From Yaniella flava (GTDB taxonomy: Bacteria; Actinomycetota; Actinomycetes; Actinomycetales; Micrococcaceae), in NCBI RefSeq assembly GCF_039529295.1, contig NZ_BAAAMN010000067.1, positions 1 through 50,160 of the forward strand: 50,160 nucleotides of DNA, read 5' to 3'. The stretch's first letter is position 1; each line of letters starts with the position of its first letter. The translations under genes were made by a program, and so were the position numbers. The notes below the pieces were generated by a model, which ran no database searches, had not been told where the DNA came from, and saw only the letters and a program-made list of their open reading frames with translations. Below are positions 15,392 to 23,486 of the stretch, piece by piece.

Positions 15392-16473
15392 GGCCACTGC
15401 CGTTTCGGGTCGATGCCCCCGGAAAACTCTATGTGGCCGGAGAATATGCCGTCGTCACGCCCGGACAACCGGCCATCCTCATCGCCGTCGACCGGTACGT
15501 GAGTGTCACAGTCACTGAGGCTGCACCGGTCGACGGGCCACCGACCGCAGAACTGCTGGCCCACGAACACGGTGTGGCCGCAACCGAACACAACTCGTGT
15601 GGCGCCGACTACGCACTGGCCGCATGGCTGGTCATGGACGCGTTGCGCGCTGAACGCGGCATCAAACGCATCCCCGCCGACCTGCACTTCAGTTCGACGC
15701 TGCGCTCAGATACCGGCGAAAAATATGGGCTGGGCTCTTCCGGAGCCGCCACGATGGCCGTGATCAGTGCCTTCAACGAGCTGTATGACCTCGGGCTGAC
15801 CGTCATCGAAAAAATACAACTGGGCATGCTGGCCTCGATCGAGATTTCTCCGAAATCCTCGGGCGGCGACCTCGCGGCCGGTGCCCTCGGTGGCTGGGTG
15901 TACTACCAATCCCCGGACCGCGATAACCTGGCTCGTGTCCTGACCGATCGGGCCAGCGTGACCGAGGCGCTGACCGGCCCGGCATGGCTTCCCATGCGTG
16001 CCCGTCGCATTCCCACTCCTGCTGACGTCCAAGTACTCATCGGTTGGACCGGCAGCCCGGCCACGACGGATCACCTGGTCTCCCAAGCCACCAACAACGG
16101 CGACGGGCTGAACTGGGGCGATGCCTTTCTGCGGCCATCCGCGGCGAACGTGAACGCGTTACTCGAGGCACTGGCCGACGAAAAGTTTCCGACCATCCAC
16201 GCGGGCATCCGTACCGCACGCACCCTGCTGGCCCGCATGGCACGCGGAACCGGCACGCTGGTCGAAACCCCGGCGCTGACCAGCCTGATCGAAACCGCCG
16301 AAGCCTTCGACGGTGTCTCAGCGAAAACCTCGGGGGCCGGTGGTGGCGATTGCGGTATCGTATTGGCCGAACCCTGGGTTGACCCGGCAGCCATACACGC
16401 CACGTGGCGTCAACACGGCATCGAACCGCTCGCACTGTCCGTGACTCAACTGGGCGTCGGGGTAAAGGAGTAA
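15388..16473 (+). CDS. mvaK2: Phosphomevalonate kinase
   Basis: Phosphorylates mevalonate 5-phosphate to the diphosphate. The 361-residue GHMP kinase begins with DAPGKLYVAGEYAVVTPG, has the ATP loop YGLGSSGAATMAV and the SSGGDLAAGALGGWVYY segment typical of bacterial phosphomevalonate kinases, and ends with AKTSGAGGGDCGIVLA. Its ATG overlaps the decarboxylase stop by 4 bp. The third kinase-fold gene in a row, it completes the lower pathway. Confidence 0.95.
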   Translation: MRPLPFRVDAPGKLYVAGEYAVVTPGQPAILIAVDRYVSVTVTEAAPVDGPPTAELLAHEHGVAATEHNSCGADYALAAWLVMDALRAERGIKRIPADLHFSSTLRSDTGEKYGLGSSGAATMAVISAFNELYDLGLTVIEKIQLGMLASIEISPKSSGGDLAAGALGGWVYYQSPDRDNLARVLTDRASVTEALTGPAWLPMRARRIPTPADVQVLIGWTGSPATTDHLVSQATNNGDGLNWGDAFLRPSAANVNALLEALADEKFPTIHAGIRTARTLLARMARGTGTLVETPALTSLIETAEAFDGVSAKTSGAGGGDCGIVLAEPWVDPAAIHATWRQHGIEPLALSVTQLGVGVKE

Positions 16474-16475
16474 CG

Positions 16476-17579
16476 ATGGCACAATCCCGCAAAGACGATC
16501 ACATCCGGTTGGCCGCCGCCCAACAAGCACAGCTCACCGGTGCGCCCAACGCCTTCGACGACGTCGACTTCATCCACCACGCACTAGCCGGTATGAACGC
16601 CAACGACGTCGATATCTCCGCGAGGATCGGCCCCTGGACGATGCCCTCGCCGATCTACATTAACGGGATGACCGGTGGCACCGACACCGCACTACCCATC
16701 AACACCGCCCTGGCCAAAGCCGCCGCGGCGACCGGAGTGCCCATGGCCTCGGGCTCCGTGGGCCTAGCCCTCGACGACCCGGCCACCGCAGAGTCGTTCA
16801 CCGTCATCCGGGAACACAACCCCGATGGCATCGTCTGGGCCAATTTGGGCGCCGGACGCACCCTGGACCATGCCAAGGCAGCCGTCGAGCTGCTGGACGC
16901 CGATGGCCTACAAATTCATGTGAACCCCATCCAAGAAACCGTCATGCCCGAGGGCTCTCGGAATTTTTCGGCCTGGCTGGAGCTGATCGAAGACATCGTG
17001 TCCGGGCTGGACGTACCGGTCATCGTCAAAGAGGTTGGCTTCGGGCTCAGCGCCAAAACCGTCCAGCAGCTCTATGACATCGGCGTGCGCATCGTGGATG
17101 TCGCCGGCAGCGGTGGCACAAACTTTGCCCGCATCGAAAACGATCGCACCGCCCACCCGTCATCGGTCATCGATGCCCACGCGAGATTCGACTGGCTGGA
17201 ACCCATGGGGCTCACCGCGATCGACTGTCTGCTCGACATCGCCGGCGTGCGCGAACTGGCAACCCAACCCGATCTCACCGTGGTCGCCTCGGGCGGTGTG
17301 CGCAATCCGCTCGACGTGGTCCGCGCCCAAGCACTCGGCGCCAGTGCCGTCGGACTTGCCGGGGTCATGTTGCGAGTGGCCATGGCCGATGGGGCCGCAG
17401 GTGTCACCGAGGTCATCAACCTGTTCACCACCCGCATCCGCCAGCTCTACGCGCTCCTGGGAGCAGCCGATGCCCACGCCCTGGGTTCAACCGACGTGGT
17501 GATTACCGGTCCTAGCGCCGAAAAGGCCCGCGGGCGAAATATCGACGTCACACGGTTCGCTGATCGTGTCAGAATTTGA
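16476..17579 (+). CDS. fni: Isopentenyl-diphosphate delta-isomerase, type 2 (FMN-dependent)
   Basis: Interconverts IPP and DMAPP using reduced FMN and NADPH. The 367-residue protein begins MAQSRKDDHIRLA, the family's substrate-binding N-terminus. It continues with INGMTGGT, the HVNPIQE active-site block and the FMN phosphate loop AGSGGTNFARIE. I set the start at 16476 because an AAAGGAG site lies 5 bp upstream, overlapping the previous stop. An in-frame ATG 24 codons earlier lies inside the upstream gene. Type 2 isomerases commonly travel with mevalonate clusters. Confidence 0.96.
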   Translation: MAQSRKDDHIRLAAAQQAQLTGAPNAFDDVDFIHHALAGMNANDVDISARIGPWTMPSPIYINGMTGGTDTALPINTALAKAAAATGVPMASGSVGLALDDPATAESFTVIREHNPDGIVWANLGAGRTLDHAKAAVELLDADGLQIHVNPIQETVMPEGSRNFSAWLELIEDIVSGLDVPVIVKEVGFGLSAKTVQQLYDIGVRIVDVAGSGGTNFARIENDRTAHPSSVIDAHARFDWLEPMGLTAIDCLLDIAGVRELATQPDLTVVASGGVRNPLDVVRAQALGASAVGLAGVMLRVAMADGAAGVTEVINLFTTRIRQLYALLGAADAHALGSTDVVITGPSAEKARGRNIDVTRFADRVRI

Positions 17580-17632
17580 CCAAGGTAGACCAACCCGTCC
17601 ACAGTAAAGTACAGCTCGTACAAAGGAATGCC

Positions 17633-18718
17633 GTGATCGATCCAACACCGATTGAACCTTCGAAATCAACGTATAACGACACCTTCACCACCGCCGTACC
17701 AACCCGCTGGGTCGGACCGCTGCGGATGAGCGGTGCCGCATTCGACGGGGTCGAAGAAATCGATGTGCCGCTGGCGACCTACGAAACCCCGCTGTGGCCA
17801 TCTGTAGGACGTGGCGCCAAAATCTCGCGCATGCTGACCTCGGGCATCACCGCCACCGTCCACGACGAACGCATGACGCGCTCGGTGCTGTTTACCGCCA
17901 CCGATGCCGGGGCAGCCCAGGCCGCCGCCGAGACCATCCAGGCACGCTTCAATGAGCTCGCCGAGGTTGTCACCGCGGGATCACGGTTCGCGCAACTGCT
18001 GGAGATTCATCCCGAAATAGTCGGCAACCTGTTGTTCGTGCGGTTCGCATTCCTCACCGGCGACGCATCGGGCCACAATATGGCCACCGCAGCATCGGAT
18101 ACGCTCATGTCCACCATCTTGTCGTGGAACATCGGACTGTCCTACGGCTCGATTTCCGGAAACTTTTGCACGGACAAAAAGGCCACCGCCGTCAACGGCA
18201 TCCTCGGGCGCGGTAAAAAGGTCACCGCCGAGCTGATCATCCCGCACAGCATCGTCGAGCAGAACCTGCACACGACAGCGGCAAAAGTCGTCGAACTGGT
18301 CGTCACCAAAAACTATGTCGGCTCCAATGTGGCCGGTGCCATCCGCTCAGCGAACGCCCACTTTGCCAATATGCTCTTAGCGTTCTACTTAGCCACCGGA
18401 CAGGATGCGGCAAATATTGTCGAGGGCTCCCAAGGATTCGTGTGGGCCGAGGACCGCGAAGACGGCTTGTACTTCGCCGTCACCCTACCGCACCTGATCG
18501 TCGGCACCGTCGGCAACGGCAAACACCTGCCCTATATCGAAGAAGCCATGGCGCGGATGGGGATCGGTGCCACTACCCAACCCGGCCAAGATTCGCGTAG
18601 ACTAGCTAGCTTGATTGCAGCGAGTGTGCTGGCTGGCGAACTGTCGCTGCTGGCAGCCCAGACCAATCCGGGTGAACTGATGCAAGCACACGTTGCCTAC
18701 GAACGATCCGAATCGTAA
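17633..18718 (+). CDS. mvaA: Hydroxymethylglutaryl-CoA reductase
   Basis: Reduces HMG-CoA to mevalonate, the committed step. Catalytic elements are present: Glu in TYETPLWPS, Lys in CTDKKATAVN, Asp in TGQDAANIVEG and a C-terminal His in LMQAHVAYER. The GDASGHNM and GTVGNGK cofactor segments look more like the NADPH-type (class I) enzyme. The GTG at 17633 is preferred because AAAGGA lies 5 bp upstream. A TTG at 17576, overlapping the isomerase stop, would add 19 residues. Length from the GTG is 361 residues. Confidence 0.93.
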   Translation: MIDPTPIEPSKSTYNDTFTTAVPTRWVGPLRMSGAAFDGVEEIDVPLATYETPLWPSVGRGAKISRMLTSGITATVHDERMTRSVLFTATDAGAAQAAAETIQARFNELAEVVTAGSRFAQLLEIHPEIVGNLLFVRFAFLTGDASGHNMATAASDTLMSTILSWNIGLSYGSISGNFCTDKKATAVNGILGRGKKVTAELIIPHSIVEQNLHTTAAKVVELVVTKNYVGSNVAGAIRSANAHFANMLLAFYLATGQDAANIVEGSQGFVWAEDREDGLYFAVTLPHLIVGTVGNGKHLPYIEEAMARMGIGATTQPGQDSRRLASLIAASVLAGELSLLAAQTNPGELMQAHVAYERSES

Positions 18719-18742
18719 GGCCCGAGCAACAAGGAGACACGC

Positions 18743-19891
18743 GTGAAAATAGGCATCCACGATTTGGAAGTCGCCACCTCCCACTACGTGCTGGACCTCG
18801 ATACCCTGGCCGAACACCAAGGTATCGACCCCAACAAGTATCGTCTCGGACTGGGCCAGGACGCCTTCTCCATGCCTGCCCCGGATGAAGACATCGTCAC
18901 CATGGCCGCCGAAGCAGCCCAGAAGCTGTTGGCGCGTCATGACGTCGGCCAGGTTCGCCAGGTGTTGTTTGCCACCGAATCCTCCGTGGATCAGTCCAAA
19001 GCCGCCGGGGTCTACCTGCACGAACTGTTGGGCCTACCCGCCAACGTGCGATCCATCGAACTGAAACAAGCCTGCTATTCAGGGACCGCCGCGCTGCAGA
19101 TGGCCGTCAACGCCGTCGCCCGGAACCCCGAAGAACAGATTTTGGTCATCACCTCCGACGTCGCGCGCTACGCGCTGGACACCGGGGGTGAGCCAACCCA
19201 GGGCGCCGGCGCCGTCGCGATGTTGATCAGCGCTGACCCGCACCTGGTCGAAATCGAACCCGGCTCGGGCTTCCATACCTCTGACGTCAATGATTTCTGG
19301 CGGCCAAACGACTCGACCACCCCGTTCGTCGACGGGCAGCTCTCACTTGACGCCTACCTCAACGCCACCACATCGGCCTGGGATGATCTCGCAGCACGTC
19401 GTGCATTACACCTCGAGGACATCGACAAGTTCCTGCACCATCAACCGTTTACCAAGATGGCGCGCAAACAGCTCGTAGCGCTTGGTGAGCACACTGGGAC
19501 TCAGCTCTCCGAGGACCTCATCGAAGAGTCGATGTCGTATAACCGCGCACTGGGCAATACCTACACGGCGTCGTTGTACTTTGCCCTGACTGCCCAACTG
19601 CACAGCAACGATCAGCTGGCCGGCAAGCGTCTGGGCTTCTTTTCCTATGGTTCCGGCGCGGTGGCCGAATTCTTTACCGGCGTCGTCCAAGAACACTACC
19701 GCGACCACATCTACCCGGACCACGTGGCGCAACAGCTTCAGGATCGCGTGGCACTGAGCTACGACGAGTACCGCGGGCTGCACCAGGCCTACGCGGCTAC
19801 TTCCCAGACCTTCAGCACACAACCCACCACCAATGCACCCTTTCGGTTGAGCGGCGTCACCGAACATCAACGCCGCTACGAGGCACAGTGA
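18743..19891 (+). CDS. mvaS: Hydroxymethylglutaryl-CoA synthase
   Basis: Condenses acetyl-CoA with acetoacetyl-CoA. The 382-residue thiolase-fold enzyme shows the nucleophile in ELKQACYSGTAALQMA, the catalytic His in FLHHQPFTKMARK, and the SYGSGAVAEFF segment near the C-terminus. The start is a GTG with a CAAGGAGA ribosome binding site. It lies 24 bp after the reductase gene. The 3' end overlaps the SNF2 gene by 4 bp (GTGA). No thiolase gene is present here, so acetoacetyl-CoA must be supplied from elsewhere. Confidence 0.96.
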   Translation: MKIGIHDLEVATSHYVLDLDTLAEHQGIDPNKYRLGLGQDAFSMPAPDEDIVTMAAEAAQKLLARHDVGQVRQVLFATESSVDQSKAAGVYLHELLGLPANVRSIELKQACYSGTAALQMAVNAVARNPEEQILVITSDVARYALDTGGEPTQGAGAVAMLISADPHLVEIEPGSGFHTSDVNDFWRPNDSTTPFVDGQLSLDAYLNATTSAWDDLAARRALHLEDIDKFLHHQPFTKMARKQLVALGEHTGTQLSEDLIEESMSYNRALGNTYTASLYFALTAQLHSNDQLAGKRLGFFSYGSGAVAEFFTGVVQEHYRDHIYPDHVAQQLQDRVALSYDEYRGLHQAYAATSQTFSTQPTTNAPFRLSGVTEHQRRYEAQ

Positions 19892-22800
19892 ACTCTCCAT
19901 TCGTTGACATCCAAGCACTCGTCGCCACCTTCGGCGATACCATGACCGAACGCGGCCGCGACTACGCCGCGGACGACCGGGTACTCACGCTGAAATTCAA
20001 CGAAGAAACCGGCCGTCTAGTGGGCCGTGTTCGAGGCTCCGAAGACAAAATCTGGCGGGCTTCTGTGACCCTGCGCAAAACCGACGCCACACTGGGCGGC
20101 ATTGCGGTCTGGGACGTTGACGGGGCCAGTTGTAGTTGTCCCGTCGGCGTCGATTGTAAACACGGAGCTGCGCTCATCTTTGATTCGAACGAACGTGCTG
20201 TGGCATCCTCCGATGTGCTGACGGCCGCTGATCTGGAAACGAGCCCACAACCCGAAGAGTCCGGTAACGGTATTCCAGGGCTGCCGTGGCGCCAAGTCGT
20301 CACCGAACTGCTGCCGACGATCGATTCAGATCAGGAATTCACCGACGTCGCCCTCGGTGTCGAAATCGATGCCCTCCACACCGAGCCGTCTGGGTACCGC
20401 ACCCGTTTTATTTGGCGCGAGGCCAGCGGCGCCGATTTGGAACATCAGAATGATCTCACGGTACGCTTGCGCCCCTTACGCGTCGGCGCGCGTGGCGGCT
20501 GGATCAAAGGCAACATGAACTGGACGATGTTCGACCTACCGTTTCACCAGTCGGCTCACGGTGAATACCAGTTTCTGCCGGAACAGCACGATGCCCTCCA
20601 TGAGCTCAATCAGCTCTATACCTCATCGGTCTCCTCGCTGGGTTCCAACGACGTCATCACCCTGGCCACCATCAACATGCCCCAGATGTGGGATGTGCTG
20701 GCCAAAATCGATAATGCCGGTGTTCCGCTGGTGCCGTTGCAAAAGATCATCAACCGCGTGTCCATCACCGAACCGGCACGCATTATTTTCGATGCCACCG
20801 AGACTGATCATGATGACGTTGCCCTGTCCATTCAGGCGCAGCTGCCATCTGAGACGCTCACCCCGTCGGGCACGCTGGGCTCCATCGGGCTCTATACGAT
20901 CGACTTTTACGCGGATTCAGCGACCGCGGACATCAACGTCATCCCGGTGGCGCAACCGCTGACTCGTACCGTGATGGATCTGATTGATTCACCCGAGCCG
21001 ATGCTCATCCCCGCCGATGACACCCAAGAATTCTTTGACACCATCTATCCGCTGTTGGCCGGCGTCATTCCGTTGGCAAGCCACGACCAGTCCGTCGAGC
21101 TCCCCGATATTCCGCCGTCGACCCTGGAACTGACGTTGGAGTATTACCAGGCCACCCATCAGGGCGAACGCCAGGATCACGTGCGTATTTCCTCGCGCTG
21201 GGACTATTTGGGCACCGAAGATCAGTCCGAACATCAGCACCAGGTGCTCGCTGATATCTCGGATGACCTCGAACTCGCTGCGATTCCCGGCAAGACGACC
21301 CTGGTTGGTGCTGATGCCGCGCGTTTTGTGGATGAAGCCCTCCCGAAACTGCAGCAGCACGAACACCTACGCATCGTCGAAAACGAAACCCGTCCGGCCT
21401 ACACGCGTCTGACCGGTGAACCCCACATCGTCATTAATGCGACCCAGTCGGAGAAGAACGACTGGTTTGATCTGGGTTTCCAAGTCACGATTGAAGACCG
21501 CACCATTCCGTTCCGCCAGCTGTTCATCGCGCTGGTGCGCAACCAGGACAGTTTGTTGTTGACCGATGGCACCTATTTCTCGCTCAAGAACGAGGCGTTT
21601 GACCCATTGCGGAAACTCCTCGAAGAAGCCTCGAGCATGGACGACTTCGGCGCCGAAAACACCTCGATTTCGCGGTTCAACTCGACGTTACTCGACGACG
21701 CGGAAGATGCCGCCGACGCGTTCCATGCTGATCCTGCCATTATTGAGTGGCAGCAGGCTTTGGCCGTGTTGCGGGATGCCACCGATATTCCGAAACTTCA
21801 GGTACCGGAAAAATTACAGGCCGAGTTGCGCGACTATCAGCAGGAGGGCTTCGAATGGCTCTCGTACCTCTATGATCTTGGCTTGGGCGGTATTCTGGCC
21901 GACGACATGGGCTTGGGGAAAACGTTGCAATCCTTGGCGATGATTGCCCGTGCTAAGTCGAAGGGTGAGGACAAACCGTTTTTGGTCATTGCTCCATCGT
22001 CGGTGCTGCCGGTGTGGCGAGATGAGGTTGAACGGTTTGCTCCTGATCTGCGCGTGGTCGCCGTCGATGTGTCGAATTTGCGCCGTGCCGAAACGCTGGC
22101 GTCGATTCGTGAGCGTGCGGACATTGTGGTGACGTCGTACGCGATTGCTCGCTTGGATGAGGACTACCTGGCCGAAGAACCGTGGGCTGGTCTGATCTTG
22201 GACGAGGCACAGTTCGTCAAAAACCATCAGACGAAGGCGCACCGGGCGATCCGAAGTTTCCGTGCCGGGTTCAAACTGGCGATTACGGGTACTCCGATGG
22301 AGAATACACTGTCTGATTTGTGGTCGATCTTCCGGCTCGTGGTGCCTGGTATGTTGCCACGGTTTGCGAAGTTCCGCGACGATTATTTGCGTCCGATCGA
22401 GGCTGGGCAGCGGGTTGCTCGCACCGAGCCGGGTACCAATGATGATGTCGAGCAGCAGGTGCAGCAGCAGACCCGGTCTCGGGAGGCCATGACGAAGTTG
22501 CGGACGAAGATTCGGCCGTTCATGCTGCGTCGTACCAAGGAATCTGTCGCTGCCGAGTTGCCTGATAAACAGGAAATGGTGCTGCAGGTTCAGATGGAGC
22601 AGGAACACGAGCAGCTGTATCAGCAGATTTTGCAGCGTGAGCGGAAGAACGTGTTGAACTTGGTGTCGGATATGGATTCGAACCGGATTTCGATTTTCCG
22701 TTCGCTGACGTTGTTGCGCATGTTGGCGCTGGATCCATCGATTGTTGATGACCAGTATGCACATGTTCCGTCATCGAAGCTTAACGACTTGATGGCACGG

Positions 22801-23331
22801 TTGACTGAGATTCTGCCTGAGGGCCACCGCGTGTTGATCTTCTCGCAGTTCACGTCGTTCCTTGCGCGATTGGGGCAGCAGCTTGATCAGCGGGATATTG
22901 ACTATGCGTACTTGGATGGGTCGACGCGCAATCGCGGAGACGCTGTTGATCAGTTCCGTTCTGGCGATGCTCCGGTCTTCCTGATTTCGTTGCGAGCTGG
23001 TGGTTTTGGTTTGACCTTGACCGAAGCCGACTATGTGTTCCTGCTGGATCCGTGGTGGAACCCCGCTGTTGAGGCTCAGGCTGTTGACCGTGCTCACCGT
23101 ATTGGTCAAGACAAGAACGTGATGGTCTATCGGATGGTTTCGAAAGGCTCGATCGAAGAGAAGGTCTTGGCCCTACAGCAGCAGAAGGTTGAGATGTTCG
23201 CTGCATTGACGGAGGACGATACTGCCTTTGCTTCCAATGTCACGGCGGAGGATATTCGTGCCCTATTTGATGACAGTCCGGTAGATCTCACGGAGATGAC
23301 CGACGATGAGATTGAAGACTCAGCCAAGTAA
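19888..23331 (+). CDS. SWIM zinc-finger SNF2-family helicase
   Basis: A 1147-residue DEAD/SNF2 ATPase. The N-terminus carries a SWIM zinc finger, C82, C84, C90 and H92 in SCSCPVGVDCKHG. The middle 500 residues are poorly conserved. The C-terminal half is a SNF2 motor: Walker A DDMGLGKT near 672-679, DEAQ near 772, the LTLTEADYVFLLDPWWNP block and RAHRIGQ near 1070. Such proteins remodel DNA-bound complexes and resemble RapA and HepA relatives. The exact role is unknown. Its GTG start overlaps the HMG-CoA synthase stop, so it is translationally coupled to the mevalonate operon although no metabolic link is obvious. Confidence 0.9.
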   Translation: MNSPFVDIQALVATFGDTMTERGRDYAADDRVLTLKFNEETGRLVGRVRGSEDKIWRASVTLRKTDATLGGIAVWDVDGASCSCPVGVDCKHGAALIFDSNERAVASSDVLTAADLETSPQPEESGNGIPGLPWRQVVTELLPTIDSDQEFTDVALGVEIDALHTEPSGYRTRFIWREASGADLEHQNDLTVRLRPLRVGARGGWIKGNMNWTMFDLPFHQSAHGEYQFLPEQHDALHELNQLYTSSVSSLGSNDVITLATINMPQMWDVLAKIDNAGVPLVPLQKIINRVSITEPARIIFDATETDHDDVALSIQAQLPSETLTPSGTLGSIGLYTIDFYADSATADINVIPVAQPLTRTVMDLIDSPEPMLIPADDTQEFFDTIYPLLAGVIPLASHDQSVELPDIPPSTLELTLEYYQATHQGERQDHVRISSRWDYLGTEDQSEHQHQVLADISDDLELAAIPGKTTLVGADAARFVDEALPKLQQHEHLRIVENETRPAYTRLTGEPHIVINATQSEKNDWFDLGFQVTIEDRTIPFRQLFIALVRNQDSLLLTDGTYFSLKNEAFDPLRKLLEEASSMDDFGAENTSISRFNSTLLDDAEDAADAFHADPAIIEWQQALAVLRDATDIPKLQVPEKLQAELRDYQQEGFEWLSYLYDLGLGGILADDMGLGKTLQSLAMIARAKSKGEDKPFLVIAPSSVLPVWRDEVERFAPDLRVVAVDVSNLRRAETLASIRERADIVVTSYAIARLDEDYLAEEPWAGLILDEAQFVKNHQTKAHRAIRSFRAGFKLAITGTPMENTLSDLWSIFRLVVPGMLPRFAKFRDDYLRPIEAGQRVARTEPGTNDDVEQQVQQQTRSREAMTKLRTKIRPFMLRRTKESVAAELPDKQEMVLQVQMEQEHEQLYQQILQRERKNVLNLVSDMDSNRISIFRSLTLLRMLALDPSIVDDQYAHVPSSKLNDLMARLTEILPEGHRVLIFSQFTSFLARLGQQLDQRDIDYAYLDGSTRNRGDAVDQFRSGDAPVFLISLRAGGFGLTLTEADYVFLLDPWWNPAVEAQAVDRAHRIGQDKNVMVYRMVSKGSIEEKVLALQQQKVEMFAALTEDDTAFASNVTAEDIRALFDDSPVDLTEMTDDEIEDSAK

Positions 23332-23486
23332 TGCTGTCCAGTTGGGTCGGGACCACACCTTAGTGCCCCAGATTAGTGCCCCGGTTTCATCCTTGGGCGT
23401 CGTCTGACTGGGAGGTATGGCCGAAGACGTTGAAGGATTCGTCGGTACTTGTGCAAGTCAGCCTGGGCTCACTTCGGCGTCGCTTT

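Noticed and set aside
19888..23331. A composition break inside the SNF2 gene suggesting fusion of two sources
   Set aside because: Hand counts of 40 codons gave third-position GC near 70% in the first half and 67% in the second, so there is no real shift.
23360..23382. A direct repeat TTAGTGCCCC (two copies, 13 bp apart) after the SNF2 gene
   Set aside because: It has no flanking inverted repeats, integrase or other mobile features, and two short copies are not enough to claim an element.
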